In this document: positions 45,203-58,500 of the stretch, piece by piece
Numbering within the stretch: the first letter of the stretch is position 1
How the letters are laid out: each line of letters opens with the position of its first letter
NCBI RefSeq assembly: GCF_964204645.1
Contig: NC_134032.1
Coordinates: 2,816,916 to 2,880,915 of the forward strand
DNA length: 64,000 nt
Reading direction: 5' to 3'
Source: Tubulanus polymorphus
Lineage: Eukaryota > Nemertea > Palaeonemertea > Tubulaniformes > Tubulanidae
The notes under the pieces: generated by a model
The model's input: the letters and a program-made list of their open reading frames with translations, nothing else
Told to the model about the DNA's origin: nothing
Databases searched by the model: none
Translations under genes and position numbers: made by a program

Positions 45203-46464
45203 TTAAGAATGTTGGGAGGTGTATTTTTTAACCATGGCGTGTACCCAAATGTAATCTACACCAACTATTGCGTCGTCCTCTCGCCTGGCATTCGGCACCT
45301 TGCAAATGACCATCTTCAGGTCGACCGACTTCATACTTTGCACGTCCTCTTTGTTGAGGACTCTTGTTTCTAAGGCGTCACTGAAGTTATGCGACGGTCT
45401 TTTGCATATATGCTTTTGGCAGGAATTGAGATTTTTTGTGGAATCAACTGCTGCCAAATAGATTCCAAATCTTGTCCAGTCGACAAGGAGGACGTCGCCT
45501 TCATCGAACTAAAAGAGAATAATAAATCTAATAAATAATCCAATAAATCTAAATCTTAATGATATATACATAGCTAATTCCCATAAACCCTTCAAAACCC
45601 AGAGTGCAGTAGCAGCATATTTTTATATGTGCATGTCGAACGCATGCGTATTGCAGCTATTTATAGTTTCCGAGAACTAGCAAGTTATTATGTTATTCAG
45701 TATTTCAATTAAGATGCGTGAATTTCATAAATGAAGACTAAGTCCCTGATGGTGGGAACATTCTATTTAGTGATGGAAAAATGTAGTCCAAAAATATTCT
45801 TTAACACAAAATAACAGAACTTGGGATTTTTCCGGGGCTGTATTATAAAACCTACCGTTTGCTTCGTCTGCATGGGAATGTCAACTAATGGCAGTTCATC
45901 ACTAAAATTTGGGGAAATCAGCGATATGTCTGCCGTTTTCGCTGGAAAATATCAATTTCAAACCATATGCATTTTAATGTTAGCCCCATAGTTTTTCGGT
46001 AAATTGTGTAAATTATAAAGGATCATTTCATTTTTACCAATAAGAGCTATGCTGGGGTATGTTTAATCTTTCACGAAAAATTTATATTTCACATGAATTT
46101 GAGCTTGAACACGTAAAATGGAGTCACAACTAATTTTTTTAGATAGATCATCATGATGATCGTCTGTCTATTGTTTGTGTTAGTAACTTGGGCTGAGGAG
46201 CAGTATAACAGGCATATTATCTGTCAAATACTGCAGTATATATCTATGAACTTATAATAATGATAATAGTAATAATAATAACAATAATTATAATGTCATT
46301 TATAAAGCGCAGGTATCCTAAACAGAATCTAGATCAAATTCGCCCCAAATTGGTATTGTTACCCCCAGCCCCTCTATTCCATGTATCAGTAGTAATCAAC
46401 TTAGTAATGCATCATCAAATTATGTTACGAAATTATATCATAATATATCCAAACTGCACAATAA

Positions 46465-46537
<73 letters not shown>

Positions 46538-49500
46538 TAACGCATTTCTACAGCCACATATGCCACTTAGGCCTTCCCTCTAGCTACTGTTAGCCTATTT
46601 ATAATATTCACAGCGATAATGGTTGGCGATCACAACAGTACTGTAGGCCCAACACGGTTAAACCTGACACACGTTGAAAACTCATAATACTCTTAAGATC
46701 CACCTATTTTCAAGGGCAGCTGCTCAATAATATTTTACCCCACTAGCCATGTGTCAAGTGATCACTTAATTGCAGTGGATACTGGCACTTGACCAAGACC
46801 GCTCAAAGTGACTTCAGCACTTGAAATGAGTAACAGTAACAATAATGATGATAATTACGGGTATTTAAGTTGTCAATATTTGTACTTTGAATTAGCCTAC
46901 ATTTTGTTTATGTGTAATCTGAATCTGAATTTGAACTAAGCTAGTTCCCCCTTTATGTTATGCAGGGATTTTATAGATTTTGAAGAGATAAATTCTAAAG
47001 CTATATTTCTCAAAAGAGGATGATCTAAACACATTTTGATTACAGAAATGAATATAACACAGTAATACATGTATGTTTGACGAAAAGAAGGATCCAAATC
47101 GGTTAAGTGACAGTTTAGTGGGCCTTCAATAAAGTAAAATGATCTACCTTTACAATTTACATCTTGTGGATTTTGATGCCGAATCCTTTTCAATTCCTAG
47201 AAATACATGTAAGCACACTGTATGAATATTAGAACATTAAATACAGAAAGCCATCACGGTAAATTATTTTCCACTGCATTTTCAAATTCAATACATAAAA
47301 TCTGGGGCTGGTTCATCTGAGTTTAACTTACTAAGCGTACTTTGGATAAGATAATTACTACAGGGATAACTTTGGGTAGATGAAATGAATATCAGTGTGT
47401 AGCTAGGAGTTCACACTGACGTGAATTTAGCATATCGCCCCTATCGTGTCTTCATCAGCACCGTTTTTAACTAAGCGTACTTTTGATTAGATAAACCTTG
47501 AAGTAATAAGATTTAAAAATCCTTCAAATTTACACTTTTGAATCATAAATATTTCTGTAATCCATCACACTCATTACAGCTACTTGATGTTTAGAGTGTA
47601 GGTGCGGGTGACAATGATGAACTGCAGTCATTAATAGATTACGGGGGCCAGTGGTCTGTAGTCAATTCACTATCACGTGTGTGAACGTACTCTCTGATTT
47701 CACCAGTCTGATTACTCCAAGGTCCCAGGAACCATAGAAGTGTAACTGAAGGGCACAGCTGTTATAATTATCGCTTTTTACCGTTGAAGCATCCCATGTT
47801 AGAGCATACTAAATACTTTTTTCCAAGACAAAAAAAAAATCGAATTGGCATACCTGTTCATAGAGATGAATCTTTTCGTTTTTTTCCTTATTAGACTTCT
47901 ATAAATAAAAAAAAAAAACAATGAAGCCGTTAGTTAGGCCTATGTCGACGTTAGTCCACGAACCACTGCTGATTACTGCGGCGCACAGCCGCGCGATGTT
48001 TAAGATATCGTACAAAAAAGTCGTCGGCCAATATTGAAAGCGCACACTTTGGTGATGAGCCGACAAAACCATGAAGATATGATTTTCAGAAAAAGGAGTG
48101 CGGTAGTCCTTACAGTTCTATCAAAAATATACATAGATTCCAGATCAGGACATGGTTAGTACAGGACCATGAAATGGGATACTTTTTGTACCCGGTAGTT
48201 TGGCAAATTTGTAGTAAGATTTGGTGACACTGACCTTTACTTCCAACAATTCTTCTTCTAAGCCTTGTATCATGTTAGTGGAGAACTGTTTTTCAATCTT
48301 AAAACAAAATTTAAAAAAAAGTTATATTAAGTACAATTATATCACACGGGTGCCAAATTAGGCCTACAATTACCGTTCGCAGGGGTGACAAATAGGCGCG
48401 CGCTAGTTAGACCCGGGACAAATTTAACCCGACCAAAAACGTCGGAGCAGGCCCGAGTCAAATTTTAGCACGGCCAAATCGTCTCCGTATGATCGCAGGT
48501 TTTACTGTATATACATGTTTTAGATGATTTTCATTGTTATCAAGTACGCAAACCTTACCTCAATATCTTTAAGCCTTCTCTCAGTGGTGGCAAGCTTTTC
48601 CCTCAGCTCTGTAACGAGCTGTTGTGTAACAACCTGTAAAATTCGATGCAAGTTGCCATTAGTATAAATTTCGACTTGACGTTTGAAAGGAAGCCGGGGT
48701 GCCATAACTCGATTAGTTCACCTGATAAAGGTGTTAAAATGACCAGCACAGATGCGCAGTTCCAATTTTGTTAAATGAAGAAAAACCTAATTGTTTTCTT
48801 ATGTTTAACAATGTCCCTATAGGTATATATGGGTTAAACTTGATTTACGGCTGGAGTGACTTTTTCTCTGATTCACCTTGTGAAAAGAATTTTATGCAAT
48901 TCTTCAACTCCTGGGGCCAGTTTCATAGACAGGTATTAACTTTCACTCGGGGGCTAACTCAATTCAATTTCAATTGAGTTAACCCCCGGGTTAAAGTTAA
49001 TACCAGTCTATAAAATCGGGCCATGCAGTACAGGATGGATTGAGAATCGATATTTTATTTCTCTGGTTTAGCATGCTGATCATTTTGACACATGTCAAGT
49101 ACATACTACCAAAACTGACTGTTGTTGTGGCACCCGATGTCCTTTGAAACAACTTGAGGATTACATTATCGATATATACCTCATTACTAGGTTCGGTCTG
49201 GCTTGTCGCATTGATTTGATTCACCTATAAAATACACAGCAGTTACCATTGAACGTAGAAAGCGAGACATAGCTGAAACCGATTTCGTTCTCAAGTAGTG
49301 GTAGGGTCGTTATGAACTGTATAATTCACTGAGAGGGAAAGCGACGGCAAATACAGTTTTTTCTTTTATAAACAAAAATACTAAGATTTACTTGCCTGTA
49401 AGCGTAAACTCTTCGTAGGTAGAACATGGGATATCTAAAGAAATATGCACTTGAGTTACATATAACATGACTAATGGTTGATTGGATATATAAAAAGAAC

Positions 49501-52500
49501 TGTTCTAACACGTATCCGTGTAATCATTGGTTTATCAACATTAATGAGTTACAAGTGCAAAAAACACAAGTGATTATACAATATAATGTAAATACGTTTA
49601 ACCCTTACGGAAGCGTCCTGGAAAATATCATTGTTTGATTAAAAAATCCTGGGGCCGGCTTTATAGAATTGTATTTATCTTTTACCCAGAGCTAACTCAA
49701 TTCATTTTCAATTGAGTTAACCTCTCGGTTAAAAGTTAATACCAGTCTATAACACCAGGCCCTGGGTATTTTATTCAAAAATTCTATTTTTGTTTAATTC
49801 AGACGTTGGATATTTTTCGAAAATAGGATTTTTTAAAAAATGTTTTCAATGTTCCTAGGACGCTTCCCATTTTAAACTTTTTTGAATGATAACTAACCTC
49901 TAAATCGTGGCGCGGACGTCTTCGTTTATTGCCATCAATAAAGGTACTCTGAAGCTAGTAGAAGTAGATAACATATAGAGGTCAACAATTCATTGACCTA
50001 CAATATCAGTAATTGTAACAATCGATGTTGATTTTGAAAAAAAACTTAGTTGGTCGCATAGAATGGGTGTAAGCTTTTAGACAAGCAATGAAAAATTGTA
50101 ACAACAATATCTACGTAAATGACATATTCCATACCTCTTGGCTGATTGATGCGTGTTCTTTTTCCTGAAAAGAAAAAAGTATATTAATGAATTCTGATTT
50201 TACTCTTATAAATTAAGTTTTTATCACCCACGCAACCAGAGCAAAAAGGCATCTCAATACATAGAGGACGCGTGTGCCTTGATTCACCAGCCAGCCAGCC
50301 CATCTTATACGTGCTGAGAAATAATGCACTAAATTTTTTCTCAGAAAATCTTAATGAAAATGCGCCTAGGCAGCCGATGACTGACAAAGAAATAAACCTA
50401 AAAAATGCTCAACGTGCCCGTGCAATAGTCATATACTTACTATGAAGACACTAGGGTCGTCTTCCATATCCATATCTTCTGCAAATGATGACTGGTCAAC
50501 TTCCAACTGAAACCGAATAGAAATGAGAAAATTCCTTTGATCATGACTTCCAATAAAAGAATGTTGATTGAACACTGATGACTATCAATCAAAATGAGTT
50601 AACTGAGAGATTACGTACTGTTCACAGTCAAAGGTTTATCATCCTCAAACATAACTTAAGTTAAGTGGGCCTCAGATAAACCTAAGGCCCTAAGACAAAC
50701 CACTAATATACAATAATCTTCTTTTGGGCAAAAATCGGGGAGGGGGAGGGCTCCTAGAACCCAACTGAATCCACTCCTTCTGTACTAATCGTCCATGCTT
50801 TAAGTTCTTATGAAGTGATAATATTTTTACAATCATAAATTACCTCTCCGGTGACTCGTCGATCTAAATTTGCTCTGTTTTGCTGAAACAAAATCTCCCT
50901 CTTGATAATAACTCATGAAACATATTCATCATTTGTAAGAAATGTGACATATACGAAAAAAGAGCTATATGAGCTGTAAGTGTCTGTACCTCATTTTCAG
51001 CTTGTTCATTCTTCTCTCGTTCTACGGCAGGCTGTAAACAAATGAAATATATCAGTATGAGAATCCATATCAGACATGTTTGGTTAATTTTTAAATGAGA
51101 AGCTACTAAATTGTTATACTTACTTCCCTAGTCTTAGCAGCTGTAGTCTTAGTAACCCTGTAAATGGAATGAATAAATAAATTAAAATATGATTTATAGA
51201 CATTATATATATAACAGATAAATAGCAAACTAACCTGGCTCTACTACTGCATAATGGAATAATGTCTTTTTGGTCGATTTTTCCGTTGGTAATATCCTTC
51301 ATGATAGCCATCATATCCGGTACAGGTAATGATACCAAAGATTTGACCTTCCTTGACCCAAAAGGTACCAATGTTTTCCTTTTTTCGCCATTCCTGTCGA
51401 TTGTTTCATATTTTTGGCCTTTGATATGCCCCTTCGACCATCCTTCGATCATTTTTTCCCATAGCAGCCATGCACACGTGGGCATTTGTGCTGCTTTAAT
51501 GACGATACGGTACCGATCGTTGAGTTGCTTGCGCTAAAAGAAAATATTGGTTTGAGTGTGATACCAGTTTATGGCCGCGATCACACGAGCATTTTTGGCA
51601 TTTTTACACCGGCCAAATTGGCCCGGGAAAACTGTTTAGACGGGTACCCTTTTTGGCGTGTGTCTGCTTGAGGGTCAAACTTGGCCCGACCAAAAACATC
51701 GGACTTGGGCGGACCAAATTTGTGTCCAGGACAAATGAGTGCGTCTGAATCAAAAATGTCTAAAACTGAGAGAGAATCGAATTCGTCAAATGAAGAATGT
51801 CTTGCTCTACTTGGAATCTGGAAGTAAGACTTCATCCAGGCCCAGTTAATTATCTAGCAGATGGCAACATCTTGTGGGCCCAGAGACAAGCGATTTTATC
51901 AACGCGTGTCAAAACGCCGTGTGAACGCTAACCAAAATTTGGTCCGGTCTAAATTTGGACCGGACCAGGGCCCAGTTGCACAGTCGTGACTTAAGTCTAA
52001 AAGTGGTCTTAAATCTTAAGACTGATCTTAATTTGTTAGATTGGCTATAGAACTAAGTTGGTCTTAGACTGGTCTTAAGTCTAAGCCACGACTATGCAAC
52101 TGGCCCCAGGTACTGACTCATTTAGACCGGTCTAACTAGTTGTCGTGTGAACGCGGCTAGAGATTTAATCCGTACCAAAATTTGGACCGGACCTGGTTCA
52201 CTCTTTGTGGTCAAAATTAGATCGGTCTAAAATGGACCGGGCCAATTTGGAACGGAATTTTTGCCGGTGTGAACGCTTGGTCGGGTCTAAATTGGACCGG
52301 ATCAAATTTAGACCGGTCTAAATAACGTTGTGCAAAAACTCTGTAGTGTTTCGTTTCATTCCAAAAAATACAGTTCCATTAGCGGGAAACGATCTGCCAA
52401 AAGCAACACTGCCGAGTGCTATATCGACGGTTCAAACCACAAATCACAACGACTTGACTCTTTTAGTTTCACTTACGTACCATTATTCTCAAGTATTTGA

Positions 52501-55500
52501 AATAATCAAAGAAGTCACACATAATAGAATTCTAGATTCACGATGGCAATTATTACAACGAGATCACACCGTTTCGGCTTTTGACTAACAGCCATAGTCA
52601 GGTGGATGATAATCTCATTCCATCTGATTATGGCTGTTAGTCAAAAGCCGAAACGTTGTGGATTCGTTGTAATAAGACCCCCTTACTCTTAGGTGTTGGG
52701 TTTAGGGGTTCTTAGGTTTAGTGACACCTATATATACTTTACTAAACTTAAGACCCCACATTTCTCGGCTCTGATAGATAAAGCAAATTTAGATTGGAAG
52801 GATCATTTTAACTGATACCTGTTTATAAGAACCATTTTAAATCGTCCAAACTATACAAGTCACATTAATGCAATATACTAAACCTATCATACTACTCTAT
52901 TGGGGAACTTCTCCACTTATCTCTATAGTTTAGACGGATTAGAGTGTTTTATTCTAATACAAGTATTTGAAAACTTACATTGAGACCAAACATAACTTCT
53001 AGAGAAGCTTTCCATCTCTGAATTATCTCTTTTCGAGCCGCGATTTCTTCCCCGAAGTCAGATTTTCCTTCGAGTTGAAGGAGAACGATTCTGGCTGACC
53101 GAACCAAGTCGGTATACTTAGTGTCAAGTATCCGGGAGTGTGCCAGATTATGGTCGGCAGCCAGAAATCTCGCTAAATCATCCGGCATCTGGGCGGAGTA
53201 TACGCTGCATATCGGCGTCTCATAAACCTTTCGTTTATCTCCTAGATCTGAAAAGAATAAATGGGACTTGGTTGCAATAATTCAATTTTTACGTCATCAC
53301 GACAGGGATCAGAAATCATCTTACCTTCTTTTAATAGAACTCTGTTTAGCGCCGCCAGAGTGTGATTTCCTCCGATAACCTCGAATTCTCCCGCTCCATC
53401 CTGCCGCACCAACATTATTGTATAGAATGCGGGATTCTCGAGAAACTGTTTTTCGAGATAAGAAACATGATCGCCGTTCAATTCCCGCACTGAACGGCAC
53501 CATTCTGTCTGTCGAATTTTTGACGCAGGTACTGGCTGAGTTCCTACAGTTGGTCAGATAAAATTTCTTAATGAGGTTTATCGGCGCGAGTAATTCGTCT
53601 TTCGAAATATCACAAGATGTTATTTTTCGTAAATGATCATTAAAATTAGCTCGAATTAAGACACATAGAAATTGACGTTATTGTCTCAAGAGCAGTTTGC
53701 ACAACCGGGAGGGATTTCAATTACCCAACCATCGTACAAAGGGGAATCTAGAGATCTCGTTTTTCAGGATAACTTTTAAGCTCACCTATGAAGAATTTCA
53801 TAGTATCATCTTTCAGCAAACGCGTTCCTACAATGTTTCAGGTGATATTAGATAAATCATGCTCATTTGATATTCCTACATATACTATCTATTTATTTTG
53901 AAGGTGGTTTCAGGTAATCTTTTAGATGGCATATGGATTGTTTTTCAATTCAAAAATAATTTTAAATATAACGTACTTGCTAGTAACTCACGCGATGTCT
54001 GAGGTTCGATTTCTTGACCTGTGGGCAGGAAACATGTTATTCATATGATAATTCAAGTAACTTGATAAACCCATTACATATAAAACATATTAGGCGTCAT
54101 TATTCTGCTTTCATTTTACAATTACCGGTACTCACTTTCACTCGTTTCATTCGCTGATTCAACTGATTGACCTATAACGGAAATTAAAAATTGAGGAATT
54201 ATAAAGGAAATATTTTAAAATTTAATCGTTATGGATTGATTAATCTTAATTGTTGAATATGGTATGTTTGAATGCTAAAGGGATTGCATTAATGAAGCTT
54301 CTAAAGCATCCATCATACTCTACTTACTTGTAAAATGTTCTGGAATATCGTGTCCAAAATCTAAAACATTAAGACATTTTCGTGTTAAGTGCAGATAAAA
54401 CTGTGCTTCTGCTTGGGTCGATATTAATGGAATATAATTTACCATAAACAGATGACTCGGGCTGTTCTTCAGTTAGTGAGGGAGCGATGCCTAGAAAAAG
54501 GAATTCTGCGTATTCATACAACGAAGCATAAGCGTCAAAAATATTCAGTTTATATTTGACATCCACACTAATTATTTATAAGCGATTTTGATATTGAAAA
54601 TTTATTGTTTCAAGCATTGAAACGCTTGTTGCAATGTTGCATTTAAACCTATTCTATTTAGAGGTCATATAGGTCATATACCCGGGGTAGGTCAGCCTTG
54701 GAGCGATCGCGACGCAGAAGCGCTCGGTCAAAAACCCCGTGCATTCAGCAACGAGTGATGTCGTTCAGACGCCATGCTCATTAGTGCGCAACTCGCCACT
54801 GGTATTTTTCGTCGCTGACATTAGGCGCGATCACACGGAGACGATTTGGCCCGTGCCTAATTAGAGAGTGCATTCACACGCAAACCATTCAATCGATACT
54901 AAAACAATGCTCGAACAAAGCGAAGTGGGGTTTTTTCCGGTACCAGTTGCAATTCAAACGCAATCATTTGTCTCGTGCTAGAATTTGGCTCGGGTGGCCC
55001 GGGCCAAAAACACTTGTGTGATCGCGGCTAGTGTTGTAAACATGCTCGGGCCAATGCAACCTTGGAGTAATTCAGTCTGATTACCCATAGATGCAACTGA
55101 CAACATATCGGGGTCTCGCTGACGGTCGCTGCTAATAGTAGTTTAGTAGCTCAAATGAGTCGCGCATTCGCCAATGATGACTAAGGGCGACCTAAACGAC
55201 CCACCTATCATAAAAACCTATAACCAGCTTAAAATATCCGATGGCTCCGATGGTACCATATCATCTTATGTTTGGCCAAACAATATGCCGAATAGGCCCC
55301 TATGATTAGAGATTTTAGTCGGCAGTTTAACATTAACATTTTTCCCCTCCTGGGAAAAATCCTGGATCTGCGCCTGCTTAGTGGATAGAAAGAAATGAAA
55401 ACAAATTTAGATTTAAGACGCTATACTTACCATTATCCGTCTCATCAACAACATATCTTGATTGGACCGAGAAGTTTTGTTTAAATTCTCGACTGAAGAT

Positions 55501-58500
55501 CGTCCGCGACTCCGATGCTTGTGGCGTGAAAGTACCACTAGAAGTTCGGAACCTGAAGTCTTTCAGCGCTAAACATTTGACTTCATTCGATCTTAGAATG
55601 ATCTACAAGGAAAAGAACTAGACGATAAGAGGTGACATTACCATTAGTAAAAGTTTTTATCGTGAAATGAGATGTTTTATCTAGTCCCGTGAGCTGTTTG
55701 TTTACGAGTTTTGATTTATAGAGGTTTTATTTTGGTTTGTAGAGGAGTAGCCTATTACAGATATTCTAAACAAGAAAATTAGTTCCAAGAAGCTGTATGA
55801 CACCCATGAAAAAAAACCAGGCGACAAGCGAATGCGCCGAGATCCTATATTGTTTCTTGATTGGGCATTTCATGACATTCTGTAAATCTATCCAGATTTC
55901 TTGTTAGTTGTTTCACAGAAAAATATTATGCCATTATGCATCAGTTACTTGGTGTTCTAGTTTTAATCGAAATCCCCGAAATTGATATTCGATCATATAT
56001 ATTTTACACCACCTCTCGGTTCAAACTAGCGAACTATGTACATTTTAACCTAACTGAATAACAAAGAAAAGAACCAATGCTTGATCCCTTCTTTTTTCAC
56101 AGTCCAGTAGAAAAGATATTTTAAAAATGTATCAAATATAGGCCTATGGCCGGTGTGGACTTTCGTCATAGATCAATGTCGTGTGGAATTATCCACATGT
56201 GATTTTCGAAAGGGCACTTGGTCTAAAGTTCGGATCCGCGAACCCCCTCTGGATCCACCCCTGCGTCTTAATCAGTACCGACATATAGTATATATTTTTG
56301 TGTGGATCGTGCTTATCAAAACGGTAACAGGTCAACCCCCCCCCCCCCGATAAATAACCCCCGGTAAAAATCCCCTAATAATTGGATTTCACAGCAAAAT
56401 ACAATAAGATACTTCGATATTCTTATGTTGAAAAACTTAGATAGTTTGATAAAAAAATTTAAATTTGCCGTGGTGTTTTTCACAATATTCACCTTGGATA
56501 ATCTGTGACTTTTACTAAGCTACGTATGTGCATAAAAATCACATTATCAAAATTTATTATTGTTTAGCGCTAAATCTCATAATGTCTCAGAGCGCTTCAC
56601 GAAAAAATGTTCAACATAACAGTTTGAAATACAATATTCCCTTTAGCTAAATCATTTCCAGTTTTAAATTTCATCAAAAATATGTTTTAAGTCTTCCTTT
56701 TTTTATTTTTTCTTATTTGAATCGACTCGCTCACCCGAATATATATTGGTAAGATTATAGTGTTGGTGAGATAAAGCTAAAAGATTGGCTACCGATATTC
56801 CTCTTTGGGATAGGCGGTTTACATATATATTCCTGAATATTATTGTTAAAAAGTATAATCTATTTTCATTTAGGACTTATACTTAAATATGATAGAAAAC
56901 TGAAATGGGTTTTTACCCGTTGAGAGGGATTTTTACCGGGGGGGGGGGGGGGATATTTACCAGGGGATTATTACTATATATACATACATTCTATCAAAAG
57001 TATTTGCGCAATCAATGTGAATCAACGTGTACGCTTGAATTGGACAAATCATTCCAATGTGTACGCATCAATCAACCCCGTCGAATAGTGTACCGCACTA
57101 GCTATTATACACACAAAACACGCCCACGCGCAGACAGGTTACCGTACGTCATTGTCGGCATTTTAGTGAGGAGAAAATGCCACGAGCAAGACATCACCAC
57201 GGAGGCTCAACTTTTCCGAACGACGTTAAAGCAAGTATTCCCTTCTTGAAGGAATTTTGTGATGAACAAATAAAAAGCGATGAAAATATCACGAGTACTC
57301 GTGAACTTCATATGGAGTTCGTAGCATGGCTTAAGATCAAAACATGTTAACCAAAGTTGATTGATATCGGGAAAGGATTTCAAAGATTCAGTAGGGTATG
57401 TTATAATTGAATCGAAGTTATCAAAATCATTATCTAGATTATAATTTTTCATAGATTATAAAATAGCTATCACTTTCATCTTTTACTTCAGCAATTGTCA
57501 ACTGAGGCAGGTATCCGTGGCTGGAAATATTGTTCGCACAAACAACGCGGTTATATGGTTCAAACTACGAAGGTGACAAGACATAGGTCCGCAGATATAA
57601 AAAATGACGACGTTGGTGAAAAAAGACAGGATGTTAAGTTGGAATACAAATTTATATGCAAGGAAAAGGGGCACGGGGCGATTTCTTCGCGATTTATCAA
57701 AGCCGGTGAATTCATTTGCGAATACAAGGGAATGATAATAAGTAAAAAAGAGGGAATAGAACGCGAAAAAGTCTACCAACGTAACGGAGAGATCGTAACA
57801 ATGTATGATATGGGCAATAATCTCTGGCTCGATGGTAGTCGAGATAAAAATGGAACACTTTTGGCCATAGAGGATAATCCAGGTGCATATTTGAACCATT
57901 CTAAGTTAAACGCTAACTGTATTATAAAAAACGATGGCAATAACACATTGGAAGTTTACGCGAAATATGACATTCCACCGAATCATGAGTTGTTACATAA
58001 TTACGGAGATCGACGCCGGAATCTTCCACAATGGATCTACAAATAATGTTCTCCTTGCACTCGCTAGTCCCTGATTGGAGTAAAAGCTATCAAATGAGAT
58101 AAACTTGTTATCATATTGCGATGTAATTAAAGATCTAGATTTCAAAAGGTCAATTTAGTTGCGTATACAGGATGCCACCCACGCCCCGCAACACAGTGAT
58201 CAAGATAACTGCTTATTTTCTCCATGATATACAACAATCTTTGTTATAAATGAATAAAATCGTTTGTAAATTATCAAATTTATGGGAGAAATCTCTAAGA
58301 TTTGAAATAAATTCGAGTATATACATTATATCAATATATGATTTAAATTTTTTTCACGAGGAAAAAACGTTTTTTCGGTGCCGTGTGCGGCGGGCTGTAC
58401 GCACAAAATTTCAATTTATGAATCGTCAGAATGCATGGTGACCATTTCTATTTTCATTCAGCCAACGACACAAAACTACCAATTTTTTTAGGTGCCTCCC

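Noticed and set aside
51262-51671. + strand open frames at the large exon
   Set aside because: They are antisense to exon 10 of the ParB-like gene, which has matching splice phases.
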